Positions 36,589 through 47,619 of a DNA stretch of 64,000 nt are shown here, piece after piece (position 1 is the stretch's first letter; every line of letters begins with the position of its first letter). The DNA comes from Carnegiea gigantea (Eukaryota > Streptophyta > Magnoliopsida > Caryophyllales > Cactaceae). The DNA is taken from contig JAKOGI010000433.1 of the NCBI GenBank assembly GCA_029747015.1, positions 401,001 through 465,000 of the forward strand, written 5' to 3'. The position numbers and the translations under genes are program-made. Under the pieces are notes generated by a model. It made no database searches and was not told the origin of the DNA. It was given only the letters and a program-made list of their open reading frames with translations.

Positions 36589-39432
36589 TGTAATAGCCCG
36601 ACCCTAAATAATGTTCATTTATTCAATTAAGCCATGTTATTAATTTTCACATTTATCTTATTTAAACATCCTGGTTGGGAGAATTCATTTTAGACCCTAC
36701 TTTACAATTCGAGTTTCATTTATCGTACAAATTTCGGAAAGATCAATAATAGGCCCTGATAACTATGATTTAAAAGATTAAATTATTTTTCACGACATCA
36801 CCAAAAATTTAATTTCGAACAACAAAAAATTTTATCGCATACGGTTTGGCTTCCTTTCCGAACCCAAGCTCATCTAAGCCCAAATTTGGGCCCAACAAGT
36901 TACTACTCCTTTTGTTTAATTAATTACCATCATTAGACTTAATTTACCATTAGCAAAAGTATCTTTTGAAGGTGAAAATTCAGCCAAGTAATTTCCTTAC
37001 TTCAATTGCAACCAAGTAAACACAACAAACACAAAAATCACAAGATACTTTCCTCTCTCTTTCTCTCCATTCTCTGCTGCTGCACGTCTGCCCATTTTGC
37101 CACCTTTCTGGCCCTTACTGCTACCAACAAGTTAGACACCAGTCAGCCAGCCTAACACTCCCCCCAGCCACTAGCCACATCCCCTCATCCTTCAAGCATC
37201 ATTCTCACCTTCTTTTGCAAGCACAAAGTGAGTAAACTTCAATTCCTATCATGCTGATTTTTGTTTTTGATTCTTGTTGTCATTGGTTTTTATTGTTGAT
37301 CATGCTATTTTGATAAGAATAAGAGCTATGTTTGAAGTGTTTAAGTGTTGATTAAGCATAAAAGTATGTGAGAGTTGAGATTGATTATGATCATGCTAGT
37401 TTAAGTTTGAAGTGATAGATTTGAATTATTTTGCATTTGATTTGGTAATATTTATCATCATAAATGATTATGATAATGTTGGTGTGGTTTTGGATGAGTA
37501 AAGAGTGATTTTAGTGGGGGATTATGTCAAGAAAAGCTTGCAAATAAGCGCTGTTATGCTATAAACAGACCCAAAATAGGGGTGACTTAGGGAATAAACT
37601 GGTATTGATTAGCCCATCCAAAACTTGTGATTTTTTGTGGATATCTAGAGCAGGATGTTATCTTTCAATGGGCTCTAGAATTACTCAATTTCAAGTTGTG
37701 TGGACAAAGTTAAGCCTAATTTACTAAAGACTGCGTAGAATACATTGAAACTGGGAGCACATGTGAATGGGGGACTTTACGGAAACACTGGTATTGATTG
37801 GGTCATTGAAAAATTGTGCTTTTTGGTGCGTGGATAGATCAATGAGTTATCTTTCAAATTCCCTTTGAATTGTCTGAATCTGAGTTCTGTGGAAAACGTT
37901 ATGGTCATTTTGCTACGACTGCATAGATTGGACTGAAATTGTGCATGTCTGTATTATACCCTAATTTTAGGGACCTTACTATGTGAATCATGCCCTATGT
38001 CCTAAATGAAATTTTTAGTGGATATTATAATCTTTTCGTATTGGGGTTTTATATCTCAATTGGAGGTTGGAACTAAAAGATATGGATTTTCTAAAGTAGA
38101 CCATCAAACGGTATTATGTGAAGAAAGGAATCAATACTTAATGGATCAAACTGAGGTTATTTGAGCCTTTATGAACCTCACAACACCCCTCATGGCATTA
38201 AACATTATATTATCTATTTCAGAATCATTACACATTCTATTATCCATTTCTGAAGCATTACACTTTCCATTATCCATTTCAGAAATATCAGAAACCCATA
38301 TTTCATTTATATCAATTGAAATCTTTTTATTAGCAGCTCAATCATTCCAATTGGTCTATTTTGTATCAGTTTGTTGTATTTCAAGTTCAATAACCCTAGC
38401 TGATTTATTTTTCAGATCATTTTGGTTTAACTTGCCTTTTATTAAATTATTGGGATTGTAGAAGTCTTTTTAATTAATCAATTATCATTAAAGTTGCAAA
38501 TTATGTCAGTGAACATGGTTTACTGACTACATTTATCTATAATGACATCTCTTAAACAGAGTTGGGGCCTAGTCTATCATTTTCCTTTGTGCATACGTAT
38601 TATCAAGTGAAATATCATTTTAAAGACTTCAGGTACGTCCATTGCCTGTATCTTTAAAAATTAGAGTGTATTTATCAACGTTATCATGTTTTGGTATGTA
38701 CATCAATAAATCCGTTTATACAGTGATTTATTAGTTAATTAGTGACCCCATCAGTTATCATCTATAGGGCATTTGCCCTTCAGTTACCCGCGTAACTTCA
38801 AGCCAAGTCCCCGATCGGCTTGGCAGGTGTACACCTATCCATAGATCGTAGCAGTATCAAGGGATTCACTATCAGATAATAATTAGCAATACAGTTTGAC
38901 ATTTAGCTCATTCACTATTTTAACTTAAAAAGAATTGCAAAGCGGCCGCCCAAACGATTTATTCAGATATCATTTAACAATTCAGGAATGCATGTACTGA
39001 GTTTCGGCTCACAGTTCAAAATGTTTTTCATGTTTTGTTTTAGGTAAATGCTCAAAGAACTGCCCTCATTCTAGCAACCCCACTGAAGATAATAAGTCGA
39101 TCAAGGAAACCTGGATGGATCAACAGTGATATAGTGGATCCATACTTGAAGCTGTATTTTGAATTCTTCATTGGATGAAGATGTAGATTATATGGTGAAT
39201 TATTTTACTATGGTTTATAAACCTTGCATTGGTTAACACTTGATTGTAAATGGTTGATCATGTGTGAATGTTGAGGTTATGCTTGACTATCTTATTTTTA
39301 GTACACATGCTACAAGCCTTGCCCTTTGGACGGCGGTAACGCCCCAATCATTGGATTTATCAGTTATAATTGAGGAATTTATGAAGAAGAAGAATACAAA
39401 CAGTGAAACATGTTTAATTTGGGGGTGTTACA
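36589..39432 (+). repeat. F2 3' LTR
   Basis: 2844 bp, TGTAATAGCCC to GGGGTGTTACA, followed by ATTAA. It includes 38145-38518, absent from the 5' LTR and flanked by ATGG at 38141-38144 and 38515-38518. The ORF at 38171-38461 lies in that segment and has no domain. Palindromes are at 38767-38778 and 38825-38836. Confidence 0.95.
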
Positions 39433-39437
39433 ATTAA

Positions 39438-39492
39438 GTCTTCTGTTGCGGTTATATATGAATGAAGTAATTGGAAATTTGGAGGCATTACA
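39438..39492 (+). repeat. F1 LTR terminal fragment, right part
   Basis: Last 55 bp of the F1 LTR, GTCTTCTG to GGAGGCATTACA, matching F1a 5' LTR 16674-16728 in reverse complement. Next to it is CAAGT, the F1a target duplication read on this strand. Confidence 0.85.
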
Positions 39493-40190
39493 CAAGTCAT
39501 GATCAATCAGACTACCCTCGGGGTGGTCACTAATTGTGCTAAACTCTAGGGAGGTTGTAACTACAAAAGGAGATGAGGGATCACTCAAAACCTCGAGGTC
39601 ATCACAAGGCATATGATCATAATGATCATGCCCTAATGGAATCGGTGTCTCACTTCTAACATCAAAGTTATTGCAAGGCCTAGCCTCAACTGTAGGAGAG
39701 CCTAAACTAAGGTCAATATTGAGTAAACTCTACAAATAAATTTTCCTATTAAAGGCAGCCATTGCCTCTAATCTATGTGTTCGACCAAGTAATGGACAAG
39801 TGTCAACATCATAGTCAAAGGAATAACAATAATTACATGAAATGGGAGCACATGGAGTATGAGAGTGCTCATAAGACGTACCACAAAACTGACCCTGATC
39901 TAAAGGCGTAGCATGCATCATATAAGGGTCGAGAATAGGATAACTAAAAGCCTCTTTAGCATTTTCATACTCCACGTATCGTGAGCCAAATATTCACAGA
40001 AATCTCAAACTTCATGAGGAGTCTTAATGAACAAATATCTCAAACCTCCAAGGCACACAATCTCAACATGACCCCGATATTCATCATTAAGACCCTCAAA
40101 GATCACTTGAAAAATTTCCCATTTCTCAAAACAATGATCAACACATTGAGAAGGAAATTCATTCAATCTACTTAAATATCACCAAAATAT
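39493..40190 (-). pseudogene. Element X gag-derived ORF, N-terminal half
   Basis: The minus-strand frame begins near 40190 with VIFEGLNDEYRGHVEIV and PHEVWDFCEYLAHDTW, which resemble the end of a retrotransposon gag domain (FYxGL...VE...GG...AWxFFEYLA). At 39810-39855 it reads CNYCYSFDYDVDTC, spaced as a CX2CX4HX4C zinc knuckle but with Tyr in place of His. An in-frame TAG follows at about 39731, then an acidic tail to SLIDHDL at 39493. There the frame meets the F1a insertion and continues, in frame, at 20171. The normal gag N-terminal core is missing. Living gag proteins package the element RNA; this one cannot. Confidence 0.7.
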
Positions 40191-40464
40191 TTCAAGCTTA
40201 AACTAAGGGAAATAGAAAATTACCATGTGGTTTTTTAAAAAATAAAAAAATTTAAGTTTTTTAATTTTTAGGGATTTTCAAATTTTTTCCAATTCTTTTT
40301 CAATTTTTTACTTTTCCAAATTTTTTGGATTTCTCAAGATCTAAACCAAACTAAGTCACTATTAATAATGAAATAAACAAAGTAAAACAAGATCTATGCA
40401 ACTAGTAAGAAAATAGCTAAGAAAAAGAAAATGCGACCTAATCTCATGTCGGGCGCCAAAAACT
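40191..40464 (-). mobile_element. Element X leader and primer binding site
   Basis: Primer site on the minus strand at 40448-40464: AGTTTTTGGCGCCCGAC, an Athila/Tat-type core. Then about 250 bp of A/T-rich leader without coding support. Confidence 0.75.
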
Positions 40465-41953
40465 TGTACGAGGATTTCGACTGTAAATTTAAAGCAACAA
40501 ACATACGACTCTTGTCGTAGCACTTGAGAGTCGTGTCCTCAGGGACAATGATGAAATTAGGGACACAAACTACTAATCTAATTCATTCTTAATCTGCTAA
40601 AACTAAACATATTCATTACAAGAAAAGCTAATCTAGCTAGTCATTAACAACTTATATGATTTCATAAGGCCTAACAAACTTTAAGATAATAGAGCAAACT
40701 CAAATATAACTCATTACATTATCTAAACAAAAGATAAAATGAAATTAAACCAATAGCTGAACTAGATTTTTAACAAGGTTGAGTAAACAAATACCTACTG
40801 AATGAAATAGAGAAAAGGGAGCAAGAAGTCCGTTTTGCCAAGCCACAGAAACTGGGACATGGGCTTCCTTGCCAAAGTAAGCTCACCCTACCTCACAACG
40901 TTGACAATCAAGCATCCACAAACCAACTTAAAACTCTACAGCCTAGATCACGATGCATAACTTAGAGAACCGAAAAATAAGAAGAAGGGACAAAGGTCAA
41001 ACTTAACAAAATCAAGACAAACACCAATTCGACCAAGATAATGCCAACGCATGGCACTCAAGCAAACAAAAAGAAGTAGGATAGAACAGAACAATAGGAA
41101 AATGGAAGGGATGTTGAACTCAGCCATCAAGTAACCCAGAACCAAGCAACAAATGAGCTTCTAAGCCCATCAAAAATGGCAGAAACGCCATTACCAAAGC
41201 TTCAGACATAGCGAAAACAGGGGAGGGAAAAAACCGAAATTAATTAAAACCAAACCTAAAAATGTTGCAATTACAACTGAAGATTGGGATAAGCTACCCA
41301 AATCAACAAATTAAGCTTTGAATATACGAAATTGCAATCTAAAAAACAAATCTAACATTCGAAATCGAATAGAAGAAAACAAATCTGTGCCCTAAATTAC
41401 TAAACTGCAATAAAAAGTAATAAAAACCCTAAAAATTGAAACCTGAAAACTTAAACTAAAACCTAGATTCCCTACCTCTATGCGCTGCAGCCTCGATTTA
41501 TACTCAAACCTCTTCAATCTTGGCCCTTCAATCATGCCTAGTATGGATGGTGCTGAAGATGATGCACTGGCTGATGGAGAGATAGTGAAGTGGATGAGGA
41601 TGATTACAATGATGGTGGTGCCAATGGTAGTGTTGCTATAGTGCCAAATCGAGAGAGAGAGAGAGAGAGAGATGAGTTAGAGATGAAGGGGGATGTCTTA
41701 GTCTGATGAACTGAGAGAAAAGAGAGAGAAGGAGAAATAAGGGGTAATCATGTAAGATGAGCATGGGGACAGGGTAGATTTTAGTTTTATCTTTTTTTTT
41801 TCCTTTCTTGCTCTCTTTTCATCGTTTCTTTCACAATTTTTCCTAATTTTCAAGACCTAAAAAAAATAAAATTAAAATCTAAATATAATAATTATTTCCA
41901 GCATAAATTAGGTATAAAGATATCGTAAAAGTATCGTATTTTTGGCATAAACA
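40465..41953 (-). repeat. Element X 5' LTR
   Basis: 1489 bp on the minus strand, TGTTTATGCC at 41953 to CCTCGTACA at 40465, homologous to 22944-24475. Flanked at 41954-41958 by CTTAG, the complement of the CTAAG after the other LTR. A GA microsatellite is at 41650-41671. Confidence 0.9.
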
Positions 41954-42556
41954 CTTAGTACTCATAATAAGATGTTGGAAGCCTAAATTACCCTACAAGC
42001 TACCTTTTCATCTACATCCCAAGTAAGCCCGAGCCTAATCGTAAGAGCACTGTAATTGTATCATCTTAAGAGGTGGACTAGAGGGTACTGAGGGTGCATG
42101 GCTTGAGGATGATGGTGAAGAGAACAATGCAGCAAATGAGAAGAAAAGTGCTAAGCCTGAGACTTTAACTTTAGGAGAGTATTGCAAGGTAGTCATTCCT
42201 AAGCAGCTTTCTGCTAAGATTAAGGACCCAGGTAGTTCTTCAAGTCCTTGCATAATTGGACATGTTAGCATTGATAGGGCTTTATGTGACCTTGGCTCTA
42301 GTGTTAGTTTGATATCCTGTTCTATTTTTCATAGGCTTGACTTAAAACAATTGAAACCCATACCTATTTCACTCCAATTAGCGAACAGTTTCGTGAAGTA
42401 CACTTTGGGCATTTTAGAGGATGTTCCCATTAAAGTAGGTTATTTCTATGTGCTTAATGACTTTGTTGTTCTTGATATGGCCGAAGACGCCTATACCCAA
42501 ATTATTCTTGGGAGGCCCTTATTGGCCACTTCGGGTTGCAAGATTGATGTGAAAGG
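41954..42556 (+). pseudogene. Element Y gag tail and aspartic protease
   Basis: Begins with the target duplication CTTAG and reads LSTHNKMLEA, the direct in-frame continuation of the gag that stops at 24481. There is a TAA after this point and a second stop near 42048. From 42051 the frame is open for about 170 codons: GTEGAWLEDD, KPETLTLGEYCKVVIP, then the protease active-site segment RALCDLGSSVSLI (42265-42315). Athila-type proteases have a DTG/DLG-like triad here. Then QLKPIPISLQLAN, GILEDVPIKVGYFYV and IILGRPLLATSGCKIDV follow, the classic end of this protease. A frameshift at 42556 ends it. It is among the best preserved domains in the window. Confidence 0.85.
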
Positions 42557-42562
42557 GGGCTG

Positions 42563-43132
42563 TTGACATTTGATGTGGGGGAGTGTTATGATGAGTTTAG
42601 CTTGTTTGAAGACCAAAACTTTTCCTCCTCTTTAATCGCTTGTGGTGAAGTTATTATTTCAGACAAGAATGTGAAGTCTGATGAGCTGTCTCCTAATGAT
42701 TCTCCTATGTTTAACTATGTGTCTACTAAGGATCTTGGACTTGATTGTGCCAAGGTGGTTTTGGAAGCCCATTTGCCACCTTATATAGCCAAGGACGAGC
42801 CCTTTGATGTTAATGAGGATTCTTTGACCGATTGTTGTAGGTTTGCCCAAGTACTAATGTCCTTATCTCTTGTGGACGGAGTTGAGTATGATTTTGATTT
42901 AGGAGTGGAGTTTGGTAGTGGCCACTTTGATGGAGTCCACTATAAGACTATTTTGGATATGAACTGCGCTGATTGGGATTACTTGATACTGAAGAAGGAT
43001 CTCCATCCCGTTTACTTGAGATGGTATTTTCTTTTGTATGATTCCAACATTGAGATTCGAGACAAGGGTAAGTCGGGAACTGAGTTGCCCAGTCCCTCAT
43101 CAAACACATTCATCGATCCCAAGCCAGAATAG
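42563..43132 (+). pseudogene. Element Y post-protease pol remnant, RT missing
   Basis: An open frame of 189 codons starting TFDVGECYDEFSLFED, which is the normal continuation of the protease after a one or two base frameshift. No reverse transcriptase motif follows. Near the end VYLRWYFLLYDSNIEIRDKG (about 42999-43065) resembles the last block of RNase H (IRWxLLLQEFDIEIRDKKG). Just after the stop, ERFLGGN-like text (43160-43180) resembles what usually trails integrase in these elements. This implies that RT, most of RNase H and integrase were lost by internal deletion. The middle of this frame is not recognised. Confidence 0.5.
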
Positions 43133-43852
43133 AGGAGAGGGCCGAGCTCTCGACCCTAAAAGAGCGCTTCTTGGGAGGCAACCTAAATCATTTTATAACT
43201 TTTCTTTTTATTTCATTATATATGGTTGCATCCTTTCATTTATTGAAAAAGAAAGATAACAAAAAAAAGAAAAAAATGAACACCAAAAAAAAGAAAAAAG
43301 AGAGAAAAGTTACCATGGACCCCTAGTGGTGTCTACCACTGTCCGTGAAGCCCCTGCCTAGAAACCCAGAAAAATTCCTGAATAGAGCTAACCATAGAGG
43401 GCTACAGTTCGTGTCGGGCCTATTCTCCTTGCTCAAGGGTTTCCTTTGCCCTTTAACCTGAATTTTGTACAAACCATCTTCAACCTTCGACTCTTTCTCT
43501 CTATAAACTCTCTCCTTCTCTTACAAAAACCTTCATTAAGCACCATCTTTCCCCTTTCACATCTTCACCATTTCACTCAAATTTCTTCCATTTTTCTCCA
43601 TTTTCTTCACTTAACTCCAAGTCTCTCTCAATTCTTTTTTTTCTAATTTTATTTCTCTCACATTCTTCACTATCCATAACCCACATCTTCCATACCACAA
43701 ATTTGTCTTCCCTTCTTCAAATTTTTCACTTTTCTTCCACAATTTCTTCCCCGTTACCTCTTATTTGCACACATTTCCTAATTTCCCTTCCTTTCACCCC
43801 ATTCTTCATAGTTAGGACTTCAACCAAACACACCCATCCACATTCCACATTC
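43133..43852 (+). mobile_element. Element Y spacer between pol remnant and ATHILA-type ORF
   Basis: A/G-rich run at 43255-43310, then a CT-rich, T-rich 400 bp stretch (43430-43840) that generates the Phe/Ser-rich frames at 43446-43646 and 43703-43927. This is a typical leader-like spacer before the 3' ORF; no domain is seen. Confidence 0.5.
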
Positions 43853-45060
43853 ATGGCTCTAAAGAAGAGAACCAGGACTGCTCAAGGAGCGGAGAGATCA
43901 AGTCAAGCTCCCCAACGGGTTTTCTGAACATCCACCAATGCACGGAATCAAGGTAATCTTCCTAACTCACTTGGTTTAACTATCTGATCATATTACTAGA
44001 TACAATGCGTTGACTAATAAGCTCGTTATTGCTACTTATTATTTGGGTGAGGATTTGTTGACTAGTTTAGGGTTGCTTGATAATATTCGATGGTTGTTTG
44101 TTCATGAGGATATAAGTCAATTTTTAGAGACTTGAGACCCTACATATCGTGACTTTACCATGGAAGTTTTAAGTACTCTTCATGTTGAAGTCATGAGTAG
44201 TCCTTGATGTCAAGAGGGCTATATTTCATTTTATATGAATAGGGAATTCTATGAGTTGAATTTAAGTCTTTTAACAGTATATTTGAGTTTCCATGTAGTT
44301 TGGATTTAGATCGATGTCATGTGCCTCGAGAGTTTAATCCTACTGCTTTTGGGTTTACAATCACTGGAAATTGCCAATATGATGCTAGTCACTATAAAGG
44401 CTCCATTATTAGGAACCCCTGTATTAGAGTAGCTTAACATGTTCTTACTTGTGGATTATTTACTTAGGAGGACAGTTTGAATGTTCCTCATTTGTCCAAG
44501 CTGTATTTCTCACATAGCATGTTGGAAGGAACACATATTGCCCTGGTTCTTTCTTTGCCAATCAATTGTTGAGTGCAGCAACTAGTTGTGCCAAAACGAT
44601 AGTGATTGTGGGTCTTATCACCCCAATAGCGAGGTCGGTTGGTATTACGTCCAACCTTAATGGTAGAGTGTTTGCGTCTAAAAGGTTAGCATTAGCGACT
44701 TTTGAGCAAATCAAGTTTTGTACAATGGAGGGTGGTCGTATGTGTTGGATTTACCCTAGAAAAAGACTCATGTCTCTTCCAAATGTTGATTGAACTACTC
44801 TTTTGAACCTGGACAATCTTTCACTTATGCCCGGTGACGAGAAGTTAGTTTATCCCGCGCCCCCACCTCATCCACACCCCATCTAGGTACCTCTAGTTCA
44901 TTCCGACCTTCCTCTTCCTAGGACTACACCAATATACACGCTGCCCTCCGATCTATACAATCGGAGCAATATTCCTTACAAGCTTATGTCCAAACTGAGT
45001 ATGCTGCCCTTCGTGACTTTGTTCAGGAGTAGTACAATGAGCTCTGTGGGATGATTGCTT
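43853..45060 (+). pseudogene. ATHILA ORF-type (putative plant transposon protein) relic
   Basis: ATG at 43853 reads MALKKRTRTAQGAERSS, like the lysine-rich start of proteins annotated as ATHILA ORF-1 or putative plant transposon protein. After a frameshift near 43927, 43990-44480 reads RYNALTNKLVIATYYLGEDL, NIRWLFVHEDISQFLE and REFNPTAFGFTITG. At 44540-44790 it reads SFFANQLLSAATSCAKTI, GLITPIARSVGI and CTMEGGRMCWIY. A C-terminal tail (44940-45060) reads LQAYVQTEYAALRDFVQEQY, likely helical. There are four or more stops. It lies downstream of pol, where Athila elements keep an envelope-like or unknown ORF. Its molecular role is not established. Confidence 0.65.
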
Positions 45061-46655
45061 TTCACAACTAATATTTCCAGGACTTTAGGGATTATCTTAA
45101 TACTTGGCGTGATTGACATATATCTCAATCGCAACTTCCTTCTTCTCCCCCTCCTCCTCCTTTTTACTTCTACTTCTCCTTCCCCAATGATTAATGTCCT
45201 TGCGTTGAGGACAATGCTTTGTCTAAGCATGGGGGAACTGAGTGTTCATTTGTTGAATATGTGTATGATGTGAATGTGTGAATGGTTTGCATATTAGATT
45301 GTGCATTTAGGGTTAGTTAGAGCATTTTTAGTTGAGCATTTAGGTTTTATTTTGTTTTTAGGAACATTTATTTTTTTCCTTTTTGCATATTAGGTTTAGC
45401 ATGAATATAAAAAACAAAAAATAATAAAAAGCTGAAAAATACAAAAATCCTTCGACGAAGTCTTTAGACTAGGTAGCTTTCTTTGACTTAATTTTGACCT
45501 TTTAGTTATGCCTATTTGTGAATAAAACATATTTGATTATGAGTTCTTGAAATGTGTTTCTTGATTTGACCATGATGTTTAATATGAGTTGATTGCCCTA
45601 TGAAAATTTGCATGAGTAATTGGCATGTGAGATTCAATGAGCTAGTTATGCATCAATAGTTGTCCCGTGAAGCTTTAGGCATGAATAGACTAATTCATCA
45701 ATTTTAGTCTCTTATTCCTTCTCATGTGCGACTGTTCCTAGATTCTAAATTTCTAGACTTGCTTTGACTCTTGTTAAAGATAATATTTAGCATGCACATT
45801 TAGGTAACATGATTGAGGTACTCTTTGAATTAATGAGCAACATTGACCAAATAGCCACCCTTGTTAAGCATGATTTACCCATTGTCACCCCTTTGAGCCT
45901 TGACATTGTTTATTGATGTGAACATCTAATATAGCCTTTGGCCAAATACTTATCTCCCTTGTTTAGCTAAGATTATAAAGTTCCATTTCTTGATTTGGAG
46001 TGGTTTGTGGGTAGTGATATAGGATGTGGTTTCTCTGGATACAATTAGGTTGGTAACTATAAATTTGTTGAGAAGTGTTGAAAGGTACTTAATGTTCTTT
46101 GCCATGATCCTTCTCATAGAAAAGAAAAAAAACTGGAAAAAAACACTCAAAAATAGGGGAAAAAAAAAAGAAATGAAATAAAAGATTTTGGCATCTAGAT
46201 CACTTCAACACTTTCTCTTGATTTTGAACCAACTAAGGGGATTTGTACATATCTTTGACATATTAAGGTTTGAGGAGTTTGTTTTGAAGAAAATTGAGAG
46301 GCGATGATTTTGTTCTTAGTCTTTAGCTTTTAGCCTTTATAATCCCAAAATGTTTGTTCCCTTCTAAACCTTTACCAATAGCCTGGTTACAACCTTATTC
46401 AAGTTCTTATGATTGCCTAGTGCGTTTTGCATTCTAGTGATGGTGAATTGAAGAGTCTTACTAAGCTTATGGTAGATTTGATTCCTTGGAATGACATTTG
46501 AGAGAACCAAGTTATACTTTAAAATACATGAGTGATGAGTGCTTCATTACTAAAGCGAGGATCTACTGGTTCTTCTAGTTCTGCATCTTCCATGTGCCAA
46601 TATGAGTGTTTACGTTGATTTGGGCAGTTCATTCAATATTTGATGTTCAAGTTAA
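45061..46655 (+). mobile_element. Element Y 3' noncoding region
   Basis: No coding support. 45215-45235 carries GCATGGGGGAACTG-like text, and 45395-45440 and 46120-46180 are A-rich. 46140-46655 matches 27788-27290 in reverse complement, tying it to the 3' end of Y-type elements. It stops at about 46655, before any polypurine tract or LTR. Confidence 0.65.
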
Positions 46656-47619
46656 GCTTACTAATGCTCGACTCAATCTCGCTTGACTGACACAAACTAC
46701 ATTATTAACTGACTCACTTAGAAACCAAGCTCTTCTAGTCGTAGTATTGACACAAAAGATAGCATTCAGTAGCCCATGCCTTAAAGGGATACTTATCGTT
46801 CTCAACTCTAAGACTCTTTCTAACTCTTATTTTTCCTTTTAAAAATTTTTTTCATTTTTTTTTGATTTTTTTCTTTTTTAATGCAAAATGAAAACAGAAA
46901 CAAAAGTGCCAAAGACAAGTGGGAGAGTTAATCACAAAAGACTAAGACTCTAACATAATGCTGATATATGAATGAGGACTAGATTGCGCAACTATAATGC
47001 ATTGTCAGGGTTAGAATTTGGATCTAGACTGACATAGTTATGACAAAGATCTATCGTGCACATCATAGTTTTATACAACCTAACAATCAAGGTACATAGC
47101 CCATCAAAGTAGTAGAAAACTCCCCAAAACTGGTAAAAACATAATTTTTTTTGAAATTTTTTTCTCTCTCTTTTTTCCATTTTCAAAAGTATGAAGCATG
47201 ACTTCTGCTCCCCTATACCTAAATCTCATAATGTCGTCAGTGGGAGCCAAGGAGCCACCGCATCAACATAACACATATATACATAAGATAGTCTATAATA
47301 GTAAATATACAAAAACAAGAGAAAAACGAGCAAAAGAAAAGAGATATATAAAAATTAAAATAAAGAATTAAAATAAAGAAAGAGAAAAGAGAAAATGAAT
47401 TTACTAGATTAGGTGCTAGGTACAGCTAAACTATCACCTCCTCAAGATGATGCTATGGGAGGTGGGATGAGCATTATTCACTCCCCCTCAGCATCAAAAT
47501 TTGAGTCTCCAGTGTAGATGCTGACAAAGCTCTCAATGGCCTATCATATGGTGGTCCATGGATCTCATAATAATGTAAATAAGATATACAAGTAAAAATA
47601 TAGCAAATAAAAATATTGT
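46656..47619 (-). mobile_element. Unassigned sequence, probably 3' part of element W
   Basis: Changes abruptly from Y at 46655. It contains T-rich runs (46835-46880, 47145-47170) and A/G-rich 47320-47400. It continues leftward from the W gag relic without recognisable pol, paralleling the noncoding region after gag in X. No LTR is found at its left end. Confidence 0.35.

Larger units (their letters stand above)
29179..39432 (+). mobile_element. F2: LTR retrotransposon (chromovirus-like), complete but dead
   Basis: 10,254 bp with LTRs 29179-31653 and 36589-39432, tRNA-Met type primer site, polypurine tract, and target duplications ATTAA at 29174-29178 and 39433-39437. The pol order protease, RT, RNase H, integrase, chromodomain-like tail is the Ty3/gypsy order. 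The family is related to F1: similar LTR start (TGTAATAGCCCGACCC), shared leader block, palindromes and pre-PPT motif. The pol is riddled with stops, and most of the RT and integrase cores are gone or shifted. Confidence 0.95.
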
